Source: Cephalotus follicularis (taxonomy: Eukaryota; Streptophyta; Magnoliopsida; Oxalidales; Cephalotaceae). From it: 64,000 bases of DNA. Below the pieces are notes generated by a model that saw only the letters and a list, made by a program, of their open reading frames with translations, was not told where the DNA came from and did no database searches. The DNA is taken from positions 106,214 to 170,213 of the forward strand of contig BDDD01002360.1 in NCBI GenBank assembly GCA_001972305.1, written 5' to 3'. The translations under genes and the position numbers were made by a program. This document shows positions 9,896 through 22,082 of the stretch, one piece after another. The number at the start of each line of letters is the position of its first letter. The stretch's first letter is position 1.

Positions 9896-12624
9896 TGTCA
9901 CACCCCGTTTTCCAATTTGAGACAACATATAAAGTGGTAAGGCAATCAACATAAAATAATCCAGCTCATGCGAAAATACCAAAAATTAAAAACCTTCAAT
10001 AGCGGAAGCAATAACTTAATTGAGCCGAATTAAGCACGCGTCACGCATCCCATACAACGTGATGCTCAACAAGTTTATAATTAAACTCAAAACATAACTG
10101 TTGATCTCCCAAAACGGAGCGTGAAAATGATACAATACAAGATAACAAATATCCAATGTTACAAAATCCGAGTAACCATGATCAATGTTCAATAACCAAA
10201 AACATAAACAAGAAGATAACAAGTCTTCTCTTTAAGTCTCCGTGCATGCTCCATGTCAAGACCACTCCATCAATCTGTTACCGTAGGGGTTAGCCTTTGT
10301 CCTCACTCGGCTAAGTGAATAAGCCCATAAATACAGTTCGAGTCATATGATAATGGGTATCATGAATGAATGCACTATGATGAGCCATGACATGCAATTT
10401 TCATAGTAAAAATACCTCTGTATGTACATATAAAAATATATGCATGCTCACAGTACAAGTACAGCACATAAGTTATATCAACACAGGCAGTAAATATGTT
10501 CCCAAAAGGAACCAGACAAACCAGTCGTCATGACCGTCGCCACCTCCTGGCCCCAACGTCATGCACTCTTACTCCGTCCCAAACGGTTTTGGAGCAAGTC
10601 CTCAGTAAGTTGTTTAGCATGGCGACTAAACCAACAACAGGTTACTAGCACAGTGGCTAAGTAATCAACAGGTCATTAGCACGGTGGCTAATAATCAACA
10701 GGTTATTCGCACGATGGCCAATAATCAACAAGCACAAGCATTTCACAGTATAAGTCAAGCAATTACATATAATTACTTGATCCAATATATTTGTTTAAAA
10801 TATACTTTTTCGTTCACAGGTTGTAATAAGTCATGAACTTAAACCAATACATTTCTCTCCTCTTTGGAAATACTTCCCCAATCATTTCAAAAATATATAC
10901 GTTCATAATTTATACATTTTCGAAATTTCATCTGGTTTCATAATCAAACCTTTAAAACATTTCTCTGTCATTGGAAATACTTCCCCCGTCATTTCGAAAA
11001 TATATAAATTCATATGTTGACAAATATACATTTTCGTACCCAAATGATCATAATAATCATGCAAGCTTTTCAAAATGGTTAACACTTTTAGAAAGCAACC
11101 ATAATGCAAATCACAGTAACAATGCAAACATATGCTCAGAATGCATCTAGGTTTGTTCCTAGGGTCGTTTTGGGTCTAACTGGTCTCATTCGAGCAAAAT
11201 CTTACTGATCAGGGGAAAAGGCGTCGATGTCATTACTAAGGCGTCGACATCATTTTCCTACCAGAGAGTATCAATACGCGGTCTTGAATCAGAAGGGTAG
11301 AATCAGACCTTTTAATCCCTCATGTAACCGAATATCACTCTCTAAACGTGTGAGGAATGCTACTAGTTAACAGCAACATATCCAGAACATCAAATTGAAA
11401 ACAAACAGGTGATTCCCAAGTGGCTAAAATGGCCATCTGAAACGAATATCACAGTTCAACAATTTCTCAGAAAAGGCGTCGATGTCTTTTATCAAAGCAT
11501 CGATGTCTTTCACATATCCACACGAAGGCATCGACGTCTTTACACGGACGTCGATGTCTTTACAGCCCAGAACGTGTTTTCCACGATTTTGACACACCAA
11601 GCCATTAACAAATCCATCCTTTACACAACAGATTCACGTATTCATGTAATAGTACATGCATGTTCAACTAAGTGTATCACAGTAACACTACAACAATTCC
11701 AGAATCACAATCCAGTCATTAACATGCAATTCACCATGTTATTCATTAACTTAGAACTCAAAATGCATGTATAAATCCATCACTTTCCCCTACCTTATTG
11801 TCCCAAATTAGGAACCAGAAAGTCCACCTTTTTAAGTTCCCGAGTTCTGGCTTCCAACAGCTTCAAGATCCCTTAGCAAGTGCTACCCACGAGCTCAAAC
11901 CTCAAGCTTCAAGCAAACTCAACAATGGTGGCTCGCACTCACTATTTTCTTCCCTCTCTTTCTTCTGGTGTTTTTAAAACGAGAGAGATAAGTGGGGAGG
12001 GATATTCTTATGCATATGGCTCCTACCTAACCTCCTTCTTCTGCCATTTAACAGGCCCCCTCGTGCTCTATCCCACTTCCAGGTTTTCTGCATTTCTTTT
12101 TGTTTTCTAATCTCCCTTTTGCAGGTTGCATGATAGGATGACACAATTCCTTGCATGTTCCATGTGAGGGTAGGTTTTAGTGCTCCTGGTCAGTACACCA
12201 ACATGCTCAACACGTCGAAACGCACTTGAAAAGGCATTAGGTAAAGCCTCTAAACAATTCCCCTTGCATGTTACTCTGCCAGCGAAAAGCTCGACAGACG
12301 TTCCTACAAAGGCGTCGACGTCTTTATTTAGACGTCGATGTCATTTCCATTTTTTGTAAGAAGGTGTCGATGCCTTCTCTCCATGTCGACGTTCATTCAC
12401 GTGTACTTCACCCCCAAAGGCGTCGACGTCTTTCCAAAGACGTCGATGTCTTTGTCCCAAAACAATGTCGTTTCAAGATTTTAACACACATTCCATTTGC
12501 AAAGCCATAAGTAGGGTTTGTGAGTCATCCTTTGAGTTCAAAAGCTCAACATTCTCATAAAATCAAGTTTAATGATTACATCATAAATCGAAATATTACA
12601 TTTAGGAAAATACCGGGCGTTACA
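9896..12624 (-). repeat. Element E 3' LTR
   Basis: This is 2729 bp, running from TGTCACACCCCG to GGGCGTTACA on the plus strand. On the minus strand, cluster 1 of the palindromes is at 12455-12309, the splice donor AAG|GTAGGG at 11793, cluster 2 at 11565-11471 and 11260-11218, the hairpin array at 10733-10615, and the acceptor CTAACCCCTACGGTAACAG ends at 10275. It is 21 bp shorter than the 5' LTR. Confidence 0.96.
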
Positions 12625-12638
12625 CCCACCCCTCGTTC
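12625..12638 (-). other. Polypurine tract of element E
   Basis: On the minus strand the sequence just before the 3' LTR is purine-rich (GAACGAGGGGTGGG), in the position where plus-strand DNA synthesis is primed. Confidence 0.8.
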
Positions 12639-12669
12639 AAGAAATTTCGTCCTCAAAATTTACACAGTA

Positions 12670-14343
12670 CTAGAACAAGTGCGGGTAGCGTTCTTGGATG
12701 TCCTCCTGACGCTCCCAAGTTGCCTCATCAGGTTGGTGAAACTGCCATTGAACCTTGACCATAGAAATGGTTCGGTTCCTCAAAGTCTGCGTCTTTCGAT
12801 TAAGAATCCACGCAGGCAACTCCTCACAAGATAGATTATCCTGCACCAGAACAGTATCATAATCCAGCACATGCGACGGGTCAGGGATATATCTCCTCAG
12901 CATAGATATGTGGAAGACGTCGTGCACGTTTGACAGTGTAGGTGGTAAGGCAAGCTGATAAGCTACCTCCCCGACTCTCTCCAGAATCTCGAAAGGACCA
13001 ATGTAGCGAGGAGCTAATTTGCCCTTTCTTCCAAACCGTTACACGCCCTTCCGCGGTGATACTTTCAGGAACACGTGATCACCCACGTTAAAGACCAGAG
13101 ATCTCCTATTCACACTGTCAGTGTAGTTCTTCTGTCGACTCTGAGCAGCAAGCAGCTTCTTCTTGATCGTCCTGATCTTTTCTGAAGTTTCCTCCACTAG
13201 CTCAGTCCCGAGCAAAGGTCGCTCTCCAACCTCATCCCAACATACAGATGACCTGCACTTCCTCCCATACAGTGCCTCAAATGGTGCCATACCAATGCTG
13301 GAATGATAGCTGTTATTGTAAGAAAACTCTATGAGAGGAATATGGTCCTCCCAAGTACCAGCAAAATCAATAACGCAAGCCCGTAGCATATCCTCCAAGG
13401 TCTGGATGGTATGCTCAGACTGCCCATCGGTCTGAGGGTGGAAGGCAGTACTCAAGTTCAGCTTCGTCCTGAAGGCTGACTGAAATCTTTTCCAGAAGTT
13501 GGAAGTGAAGATAGCATCTCTATCACATACGATGCTGACTGGAACCCCGTGTAGCCTCACTATCTCCTTCACATACAACTGAGCCAACTTGCTTGCAGAA
13601 TCTGTGACATGTGTGGGCAAGAAGTGTGCTGACTTGGTGAGTCTATCCACGATGACCCATACAACATTATGACGGTTTCGAGTCAAAGGAAAACCGGAAA
13701 CAAAATCCATTGTAACGTGTTCCCACTTCCACTCTGGAATGGGCAAGGGTTGTAGTAACCCTGCCGGTGTCTGATGCTCAGCCTTAACTATCTGGCAAGT
13801 CCAACACTTCGCCACATACTCGGAGATCTCCCGCTTCATGCCGGGCCACCAATAACACTTCTTCATGTCTTGATACATCTTCGTGCTACCCGGATGAACG
13901 TTGTACATAGATTTATGAGCCCCGTGGAGTAGCTCATCCTTCACTCTTGGTTCATTCGGAAGACATACACGTCCCCGATATCTCATAATACCGTCTTCGT
14001 GTACTCTAAAATCAGGCTCCGAGTCTAGATTCTCTCGAATCCTCTGTAATTCAGGATCATGTGGTTGTGCCTCTTTGATGCGATGCAGTAACACTGGTTC
14101 TACCCGCATGTCGGCTAGAATTATTCCCGGTGACTGATTAAATGGATACCATTCTTGGAAGTCTTCCAGCATCTTCCATTGTGACACCATCGTACTAGCA
14201 AGTATAGCCTTGCGGCTCAAGGCATCAGCGACTATGTTTGCTTTCCCAGGGTGGTACTGGATACTGCAGTCATAATCATTAAAGAATTCCACCCACCTGC
14301 GCTGTCTCATGTTCAGCGTGTCCTGGCAGAACAGGTATCTCAA
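12670..14343 (-). pseudogene. Element E integrase with chromodomain, one stop
   Basis: A frame on the minus strand runs from the end of RNase H (YHPGKANIVADALSRK, near 14240) through the integrase. The zinc region has His residues before CYWWPGMKREI and the pair CWTC. The catalytic acidic sites are in TMDFVSGFP, VCDRDAIF and DGQSEHTIQTLE. One stop (13036-13038) follows SPRKGV. The rest, at 12670-12927, reads HDVFHISMLRRYIPDPSH and ends in a chromodomain-like ATWERQEDIQERYPHLF, the mark of the Tekay lineage. Chromodomains of this group are thought to steer insertion to heterochromatin. It is nearly intact but interrupted. Confidence 0.93.
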
Positions 14344-14686
14344 ACTTTTATGATCGGTGAAGATCTCAAATTGCGCCCCATAAAGATAGTGTCTCCACTT
14401 CTGAAGGGCAAAGATAATAGCTGCAAGTTCAAGGTCATGGGTCGGGTAGTTTTCCTCCTACGGTTTAAGCTTCCTAGAGGCATATGCAATCACTCTGCCT
14501 CGCTGCATCAATACACAGCCTAAACCCTTTCCCGATGCATCACTGTAGACTGCAAAGCCCTCATTACCTTCAGGTAATGCCAAGATAGGAGCGGAAACCA
14601 ACCGATCCTTCAGTTTACGGAAACTAGCTTCGCAACCTTCATCCTAGACAAACAAAGTCTTCTTCTGGGTTAGTCTAGTCAAAGGC
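14344..14686 (-). pseudogene. Element E RNase H
   Basis: This joins RT to integrase on the minus strand. Pieces such as SRKLKP (interrupted by a stop near 14459), [18 protein letters not shown] and the TDHKSL block near 14360 are seen, with stops or frameshifts near 14459 and 14645. The domain is of the usual Ty3 type. It is not functional. Confidence 0.8.
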
Positions 14687-15247
14687 TCAGCTATTCTTGA
14701 GAAATTCTAAATAAACTCTGTAATATCCCGCCAAGCCAAGAAAACTGCGTACCTCCGTCACATTCCTCGGCTGTGGCCAATCTTGTACCACCCCTGTCTT
14801 TGACGGATCCACCGCCAAACCCTCTCCAGATACTATGTGACCAAGAAAGGTCACATGGTCAAGCCAAAACTCACACTTACTGAATTTGGCATACAGTTGG
14901 TGCTCTCGGAGAATCTGTAGAGCCAACCTCAAGTGGGAAGCATGCTCTTCCTTACTTTTCGAGTATACAAGTACGTCGTCAATAAACACAACGACGAACT
15001 GACCCAAGTACGGTCGGAACACATCGTTCATCAATGACATGAACGCAACCGGTGCATTGGTAACACCAAAAGGCATCACCAGGAATTCATAGTGACCGTA
15101 TCTTGTCCGGAAGGCAGTCTTCTCAATATCTCCTTCCCTCACCCTCAACCGGTGATATCATGTTCTCAAATCAAGCTTTGAGAACACCCTCGCTCCTTGC
15201 AACTGGTCGAATAAATCCTCGATGTGGGGTAAAGGATACTTGTTCTT
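14687..15247 (-). pseudogene. Element E reverse transcriptase, cut by assembly gap
   Basis: On the minus strand, KNKYPLPHIEDLFDQLQGA and FSKLDLR (catalytic motif A, Asp kept) are followed by a stop near 15158. The frame reopens at 15148 with the thumb and palm region, including [14 protein letters not shown] (catalytic FIDD kept) and [19 protein letters not shown] frameshift at 14690-14700 ends the frame. The N-terminal part falls in the N gap. Confidence 0.9.
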
Positions 15248-15683
15248 NNNNNNNNNNNNNNNNNNNNNNNNNNNNNNNNNNNNNNNNNNNNNNNNNNNNN
15301 NNNNNNNNNNNNNNNNNNNNNNNNNNNNNNNNNNNNNNNNNNNNNNNNNNNNNNNNNNNNNNNNNNNNNNNNNNNNNNNNNNNNNNNNNNNNNNNNNNNN
15401 NNNNNNNNNNNNNNNNNNNNNNNNNNNNNNNNNNNNNNNNNNNNNNNNNNNNNNNNNNNNNNNNNNNNNNNNNNNNNNNNNNNNNNNNNNNNNNNNNNNN
15501 NNNNNNNNNNNNNNNNNNNNNNNNNNNNNNNNNNNNNNNNNNNNNNNNNNNNNNNNNNNNNNNNNNNNNNNNNNNNNNNNNNNNNNNNNNNNNNNNNNNN
15601 NNNNNNNNNNNNNNNNNNNNNNNNNNNNNNNNNNNNNNNNNNNNNNNNNNNNNNNNNNNNNNNNNNNNNNNNNNNNNNNNNNN
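15248..15683. other. Assembly gap (436 N)
   Basis: These are unknown bases. The gap falls between protease and RT of element E, where a contiguous coding stretch is expected. Long open frames reported across it are artefacts. Confidence 1.
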
Positions 15684-16521
15684 CGCCGCATTTCTCCAGG
15701 TATCTCGATGCTCGGATAAAAGATATGATCGGTGTAGAGAATCCCTTGTCTCCCTTGAACTGAAAAGTCGTTCCATCGGGCAGACAGAAATCCACGGTCT
15801 TGTGGTAGCAATCCATATGAGCACGATGCGCAGATAGCCAATCCATCCCCAATATCACATCGAAGTCACGGATAGGCAGTACAATCAAATCAGCATATAA
15901 AGGAATGCCTGCCATAGACATCTCACAACTCCTATATACCGAGTCAGTATACATAGAAGTCCCGGTCGGTGTACTCACATCAAGTGTATAAGACAAGCAG
16001 CCAGGGGTAACATCTAAACAAGATGCAAAACGTGCAGATATAAATGAGTGTGATGCACATGAATCCATTAGTACTCTAGCAGAATAACCATATACATACA
16101 GAGTACCTCCAACAACGGAAGTCGACTGTGGAACCTCAGTCTGAGCAAGTACAAAAATTCTACCTTTTGCGATGCCCTTGCCGTTATCCCTCCTCTGTGA
16201 TGGTCCCGCAGCTGTGCCACTGCTGCTCCCTGGCCCAGTAGGCGCTGTAACCTGGCCTTTCGGGCAATCTTTCACCGAATGACCAGATGCTCCACACCTG
16301 AAACATAGCCCGTTCATCCTCCAACAATCCTTCTGCAAGTGGCCCTTTCGACCACAGTGATAACAAGTCCTGGTTCCCGTATTACTCCCCTGACTAGGAG
16401 TCCCCAGCGTGGCAGTCTGCTCGAATCTGTTCTTCGTTGACTTATTCGGAGAACCACTATTTTGCCACCTCGAAGAAGCTAGTCTCGTCGGGTTCTGTTT
16501 TTGGGACTGTGCTGGTCTCAA
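15684..16521 (-). pseudogene. Element E zinc knuckles and protease
   Basis: An open minus-strand frame carries two CCHC knuckles, CYHCGRKGHLQKDC and CFRCGASGHSVKDC, followed by the aspartic protease region, with LMDSCASHSFIS and FDVILGMDWLSAH. The expected protease active site is D-S/T-G; here Gly is Cys, so the enzyme is probably inactive. The frame is open to the assembly gap. The knuckles bind the element's RNA, and the protease would cut Gag-Pol. Confidence 0.92.
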
Positions 16522-17339
16522 TTGAGTATGAGACTATTCCATCCTTCTATCATTTGCATCGACTTCCAGAATTCTAGCTCTCTCAGTGATATCTACAAAA
16601 GATGTTAGCTGCAACAGTAATAACTTAGATCGGATATCTGGACGAAGGCCTTCAGGAACCTCTGGATCTTTCGGGACTCACCCTCTACGAGATAGGGCGT
16701 GTGCTGAGCTAACTCCACAAAACGGGTCTGGTATTGAGCTACCGTCATATTACCTTGACGTAACTCCATCAATTCTGTCTCTCTCCTGTCTCGCTCCATC
16801 TGTGGAACATAAGCTGCTGAGAACTCTGATTGAAATCGATCCTAAGTTCTGTCCAGATTTCGAGATTCCCACTTTGCTTCAACCATCTCCCACCAATGAG
16901 TAGCTTTACCCCATAGGCGGTACACAGTAAAGGTAATCTTTTGTTCATCGGTACATCTCAAGGCGTCAAATATCCTCTCCATGTCTCTCATCCATCGCTC
17001 AGCTACATTGGCATCCAACTCTCCCAGGAATGTAGGAGGGTTTTGCCTCATGAATCTCTCCAAGTCTCTGCCAAAATCACCCACGTGATTGATTTCTGGA
17101 ACACACTGTCGGGCTTGAGTAGCCTCATACATCTATCTCATCTGTTCCATGTGTGCAACATTGGCTTGGATCTGCTGTTGGAAAAGATCAGCCATGCGTT
17201 CGAAGTTACTCCTCTCATTGTGCACCAGAGGGGCATTTTCATGAACAGACGGGGCATCGTTCGCCTCGTCAGCTCTATGCCTTCCACGTCTATCTCTCAT
17301 TCGATCCATTCTGTTTCCTATATGGAATGACAAAATCAT
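16522..17339 (-). pseudogene. Element E gag, broken
   Basis: Three pieces on the minus strand make up gag. The N-terminal 17339-17133 reads MDRMRDRRGRHRADE after its second Met, and a stop follows HMEQMR. The middle 17132-16842 has FMRQNPPTFLGELDANVAER and LWGKATHWWEMV. The C-terminal 16799-16605 has ERDRRETELMELRQGNMTVA. A frameshift near 16840 and another near 16610 separate them. The capsid domain is the same as in F and G. Confidence 0.9.
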
Positions 17340-17399
17340 TAGGAAACAATTTACTTAATTTCTGAGAAACATATCCCAGCTTTAGCATATATGGAATAT

Positions 17400-17411
17400 C
17401 CTCTGATACCA
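17400..17411 (-). other. Primer-binding site of element E
   Basis: On the minus strand TGGTATCAGAGG starts 3 bases after the 5' LTR end (GTGTGACA). It is complementary to initiator methionine tRNA. Confidence 0.92.
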
Positions 17412-17414
17412 CGT

Positions 17415-20164
17415 TGTCACACCCCGTTTTCCAATTTGAGACAACATATAAAGTGGTAAGGCAATCAACATAAAATAATCCAGCTCATGCGAAAATACCA
17501 ACAATTAAAAACCTTCAATAGCGGAAGCAATAAATTAATTGAGCCGAATTAAGCACGCGTCACGCATCCCATACTACGTGATGCTCAACAAGTTTATAAT
17601 TAAACTCAAAACATAACTGTTGATCGCCCAAAACGGAGCGTGAAAATGATACAATACAAGATAACAAATATCCAATGTTACAAAATCCGAGTAACCATGA
17701 TCAATGTTTAATAACCAAAAACATAAACAAGAAGATAACAAGTCTTCTCTTTAAGTCTCCGTGCATGCTCCATGTCAAGACCACTCCATCAATCTGTTAC
17801 AGTAGGGGTTAGCCTTTGTCCTCACTCGGCTAAGTGAATAAGCCCATAAATACAGTTCGAGTCATATGATAATGGGTATCATGAATGAATGCACTATGAT
17901 GAGCCATGACATGCAATTTTCATAGTAAAAATACCTCTGTATGTACATATAAAAATATATGCATGCTCACAGTACAAGTACAACTCATAAGTTATATCAA
18001 CACAGACAGTAAATATGTTCCCAAAAGAAACCAGACAAACCAGTCGTCATGACCGTCGCCACCTCCTGGCCCCAACGTCATGCACTCTTACTCCGTCCCA
18101 AACGGTTTTGGAGCAAGTCCTCAGTAAGTTGTTTAGCATGGCGACTAAACCAACAGCAGGTTACTAGCACAGTGGCTAAGTAATCAACATGTCATTAGTA
18201 CGGTGGGTAATAATCAACAGGTTATTAGCACGATGGCCAATAATCAACAAGCACAAGCATTTCACAGTACAAGTCAAGCAATTACATATAATTACTTGAT
18301 CCAATATATTTGTTTAAAATATACTTTTCCGTTCACAGGTTGTAATAAGTCATGAACTTAAACCAATACATTTCTCTCCTCTTTGGAAATACTTCCCCAA
18401 TCATTTCGAAAATATATACGTTCATAATTTATACATTTTCGCAATTTCATTTGGTTTCATAATCAAACCTTTAAAACATTTCTCTGTCATTGGAAATATT
18501 TCCCCCGTCATTTCGAAAATATATAAATTCATATGTTGACAAATATACATTTTTGTACCCAAATGATCATAATAATCATGCAAGCTTTTCAAAATGGTTA
18601 ACACTTTTAGAAAGCAACCATAATGCAAATCACAGTAACAATGCAAACATATGCTCAGAATGCATCTAGGTTTGTTCCTAGGGTCGTTTTGGGTCTAACT
18701 GGTCTCATTCGAGTAAAATCTTACTAATCAGGGGAAAAGGCGTCGATGTCATTCCTAAGGCGTCGACATCATTTTCCTACCAGAGAGTATCAATACGCGG
18801 TCTTGAATCTGAAGGGTAGAATCCGACCTTTTAATCCCTCATGTAACCGAATATCACTCTCTAAACGTGCGAGGAATGCTACTAGTTAACAGCAACATAT
18901 CCAGAACATCAAATTGAAAACAAACAGGTGATTCCCAAGTGGCTAAAATGGCCATCTGAAACGAATATCACAGTTCAACAATTTCCCAGAAAAGGCGTCG
19001 ATGTCTTTTATCAAAGCATCGATGTCTTTTATCAAAGCATCGATGTCTTTCACATATCCACACGAAGGCATCAACGTCTTTACACGAACGTCGATGTCTT
19101 TACAGCCCAGAATGTGTTTTCCACGAGTTTGACACACCAAGCCATTAACAAATCCATCCTTCACACAACAGATTCACGTATTTATGTAATAGTACATGCA
19201 TGTTCAACTCAGTGTATCACAGTAACACTACAACAATTCCAGAATCACAATCCAGTCATTAACATGCAATTCACCATGTTATTCATTAACTTAGAACTCA
19301 AAATGCATGTATAAATCCATCACTTTCCCCTACCTTATTGTCCCAAATTAGGAACCAGAAAGTCCACCTATTTAAGTTCCCGAGTTCTGGCTTCAAACAG
19401 CTACAAGATCCATTAGCAAATGCTACCCACGAGCTCAAACCTCAAGCTTCAAGCAAACTCAACAATGGTGGCTCACACTCACTGTTTTCTTCCCTCTCTT
19501 TCTTCTGGTGTTTTTAAAACGAGAGAGATAAGTGGGGAGGGATATTCTTATGCAGATGGCTCCTACCTAACCTCCTTCTTCTGCCATTTAACAGGCCCCC
19601 TTGTGCTCTCTCCCACCTCCAGGTTTTCTGCATTTCTTTTTGTTTTCTAATCTCCCTTTTGCAGGTTGCATGATAGGATGGCACAATTCCTTGCATGTTC
19701 CATGTGAGGGTAGGTTTTAGTGCTCCTGGTCAGTACACCAACATGCTAAACACGTCGAAACGCACTTGAAAAAGCATTAGGTAAAGCCTCTAAACAATTC
19801 CCCATGCATGTTACTCTGCCAGCGAAAAGCTCGACAGACGTTCCTACAAAGGCGTCGACGTCTTTATTTAGACATCGATGTCATTTCCATTTTTTATAAG
19901 AAGGTGTCGATGCCTTCTCTCCATGTCGACGTTCATTCACGTGTACTTCACCCCCAAAGGCGTTGACGTCTTTCCAAAGACGTCGATGTCTTTGTCCCAA
20001 AACAGTGCCGTTTCAAGCTTTTAACACACATTCCATTTTCAAAGCCATAAGTAGGGTTTGTGAGTCATCCTTTGAGTTCAAAAGCTCAACATTCTCATAA
20101 AATCAAGTTTAATGATTACATCATAAATCGAAATATTACATTTAGGAAAATATCGGGCGTTACA
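17415..20164 (-). repeat. Element E 5' LTR
   Basis: This is 2750 bp. It has the same landmarks as the 3' LTR: palindrome cluster 1 at 19995-19850, donor at 19333, cluster 2 at 19105-18993 and 18775-18737, hairpin array at 18250-18135, acceptor end at 17794. The 21-bp excess comes from one extra copy of a palindrome-bearing unit near 19014-19034. Confidence 0.96.
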
Positions 20165-21294
20165 GAGTGAGCTCGAATAGCTCAGTAAGGATCAGAGTTG
20201 TAAAACGTCATTGAAATCCATTGTTTTTGATAATCTTTATAAAAACGTTTGCATTCGTACATTTCAAAACATCATTGAAAATCATCTTCTAGTTCTATAA
20301 AACCTGAACATTCCAAAATCATTCATTTGCTAGTGTATAGCCCAGCCATACTTGAAAACGTCATTAAAATCATTTTCTGGTATATTTTGTAAAACCAGAA
20401 CATGTCACATTCCTTTTCTTTTTCTGATCATATCACATGAATTAGAACATTCATAAAACTTAATGAACCCTTTCACACATCTTCACTGTGGCATTGTGCA
20501 CTCTCCGATTGCTATCCCTACATCACATGCATGTCCGTGAGAACTCCTCTCTCCATTAATATTAATCCATCTTGGATTCATTCCCCTTGGATCGCAATCC
20601 AAGGGGGTTCATTCTCATAAATTCCTTTCATAAAAAATTTCTTAATACTTTGAGTGATCAGCTCAAAGGATTCATAAAACATCATCGTACAACATTTCTA
20701 AAACTGGTTTCTCATGTAGAAACATTCATTTCATTTCCTTTCACAATTCATAAAGCATTTTCATCACTTTGAGTAATTTAACTCAAAACATTCATAAAAC
20801 AGCTTTGCATAACATTTCTAAATCTTGAATTTGATATAGAAATAAAAGCTTTCAGAGAAAACTTAAAACATAAACATTAAAGTAGATATCTTCACGAATT
20901 CAGAAATCTCGAGTTCATAAAAATTGGTTGAGAATCGACTCCGTTATGAATTTTTACAGTGACTGGTTCCATATGAAAATAGAACATGAGCAGTAAACGG
21001 AATCATGGATTCTCATCAAGAATTCCATAGAATTTCGATAAGCATAAAACATATCAGTTAAAGAGGACATCTTAAAGTTTCTAAAACATTAAACCATTCC
21101 AAATTTCATCAAGAATTGAGTAAGATGTGAATAAAACAATCTGCTGCATAATTTGGAAGTAAAAAAGAGGAACTTTGATAAAAATGGGTATGGAATTTCC
21201 TTACCTTGCTTTAATCTCCTTCTCTCCCATGAATTGTCCTCTCCAAACTCAGCAGAAAACAACCCTTTATTAGCTAAGAATACACACATATGAA

Positions 21295-21321
21295 GAGAAA
21301 GAGAGAGAGAGAGAGAGACTT
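21295..21321. repeat. GA-rich simple repeat in the D LTR
   Basis: A run of GA dinucleotides (nine or more) with a few AAAG interruptions, in the leader part of solo LTR D. Confidence 0.9.
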
Positions 21322-21841
21322 GGAGGCCAAGCTTTGCATGGTGAGTCACTAGGACACCTTGCTCCAAGTGATGTCACCCATGTGAGTGAGTTGCCCATGT
21401 GCTCATTTCTCTTTCACCAAATGATGACACATGTCCCTTAACATAAAAATATCACAAGTCTTCACTCCCTTGCTTGATCAAGCACGCCGCTTATGGGTTT
21501 GTCATGGGTTCCTCGACTGATATGCAGGTCTAAGCGTCGGTGCTTCCTTTCCAAGCGTTGCTGCTTAACTGCACACTGTCGGTGCATTAGCCAACTTTCT
21601 TCCGTTTCCACAACATATACAAATAGACAATTTCGATTTCCTTCCGGGGGTGCTGCCCCCGAGCCCCTGTCCACTGTCTGGGTAGCGGGACCCCCCGTCC
21701 GCTCACCAGGGAGCGAAACCCTCGAACCCCCAGAGCGTTAGGGTCATATCACAGGTCCCTTGAAATATTTCCCAACCTTAACCATAGCAATCATATTCCA
21801 TAAATAATATCTCTAATGAAAATTCTTGTCATTACATAGGG

Positions 21842-22073
21842 GGCCTACTAGTTCTAATAGTTGTAGACTAAACGCATCAAAGAAATCTCATCCTTCTGTA
21901 TCCTTCAAGTCCCTCATACACTCACTGAAGATTCCATCAAAGTCAATGTCAAAGTCTGTATCAATGGTGTCAGGAATTGAATGTATCATCTTGACTTCAT
22001 CAAAGGCAGTTGGATGCCTTCCTAAACGGAAGACATTAAAGTCCGCTGATGTATTTCCAAAACTCAACTTCAT
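21842..22073 (-). pseudogene. Element C protease-RT spacer
   Basis: The minus strand encodes MKLSFGNTSADFNVFRLGRH, then a MIHSIPDTIDTDFDIDFD block and FSECMRDLKDTEG before a stop. This is the linker between protease and RT in Athila-like polyproteins. It continues at 9192 once solo LTR D is removed. It is homologous to the N-terminal half of the intact ORF in element A (SIPDTIDSYFNIDFD). Confidence 0.85.
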
Positions 22074-22082
22074 GAGACCATT

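Larger units (their letters stand above)
9896..20164 (-). mobile_element. Element E: near-complete Tekay-type Ty3/gypsy retrotransposon
   Basis: The element is 10269 bp long, with target duplication GAGTG at 9891-9895 and 20165-20169. Its LTRs are 9896-12624 and 17415-20164. Between them the minus strand encodes gag, two zinc knuckles, protease, RT, RNase H and integrase with a chromodomain. The two LTRs are very similar to each other, so the insertion looks fairly recent, yet gag and pol carry stops. An assembly gap of 436 N lies at 15248-15683. Confidence 0.96.
9193..21836 (-). mobile_element. Element D: solo LTR of the B family, split by E
   Basis: The borders are TATAATGCCCC (left) and TTGTCATTACA (right), with target duplication TAGGG at 9188-9192 and 21837-21841. 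Without E it is about 2.37 kb and matches the LTR of B throughout, for example around GTACGTTACGTGGG (9247) and the block at 9430-9520. No internal region is present, so it is a solo LTR left by recombination between two LTRs. On the minus strand, a splice-donor-like AAG|GTAAGG is near 21204 and a TTTTCAG acceptor is near 9854. Confidence 0.95.

Noticed and set aside
15103..16521. Long frames running through the N gap
   Set aside because: The 436 unknown bases are translated as X, so the lengths have no meaning. Only the flanking RT and protease parts are real.
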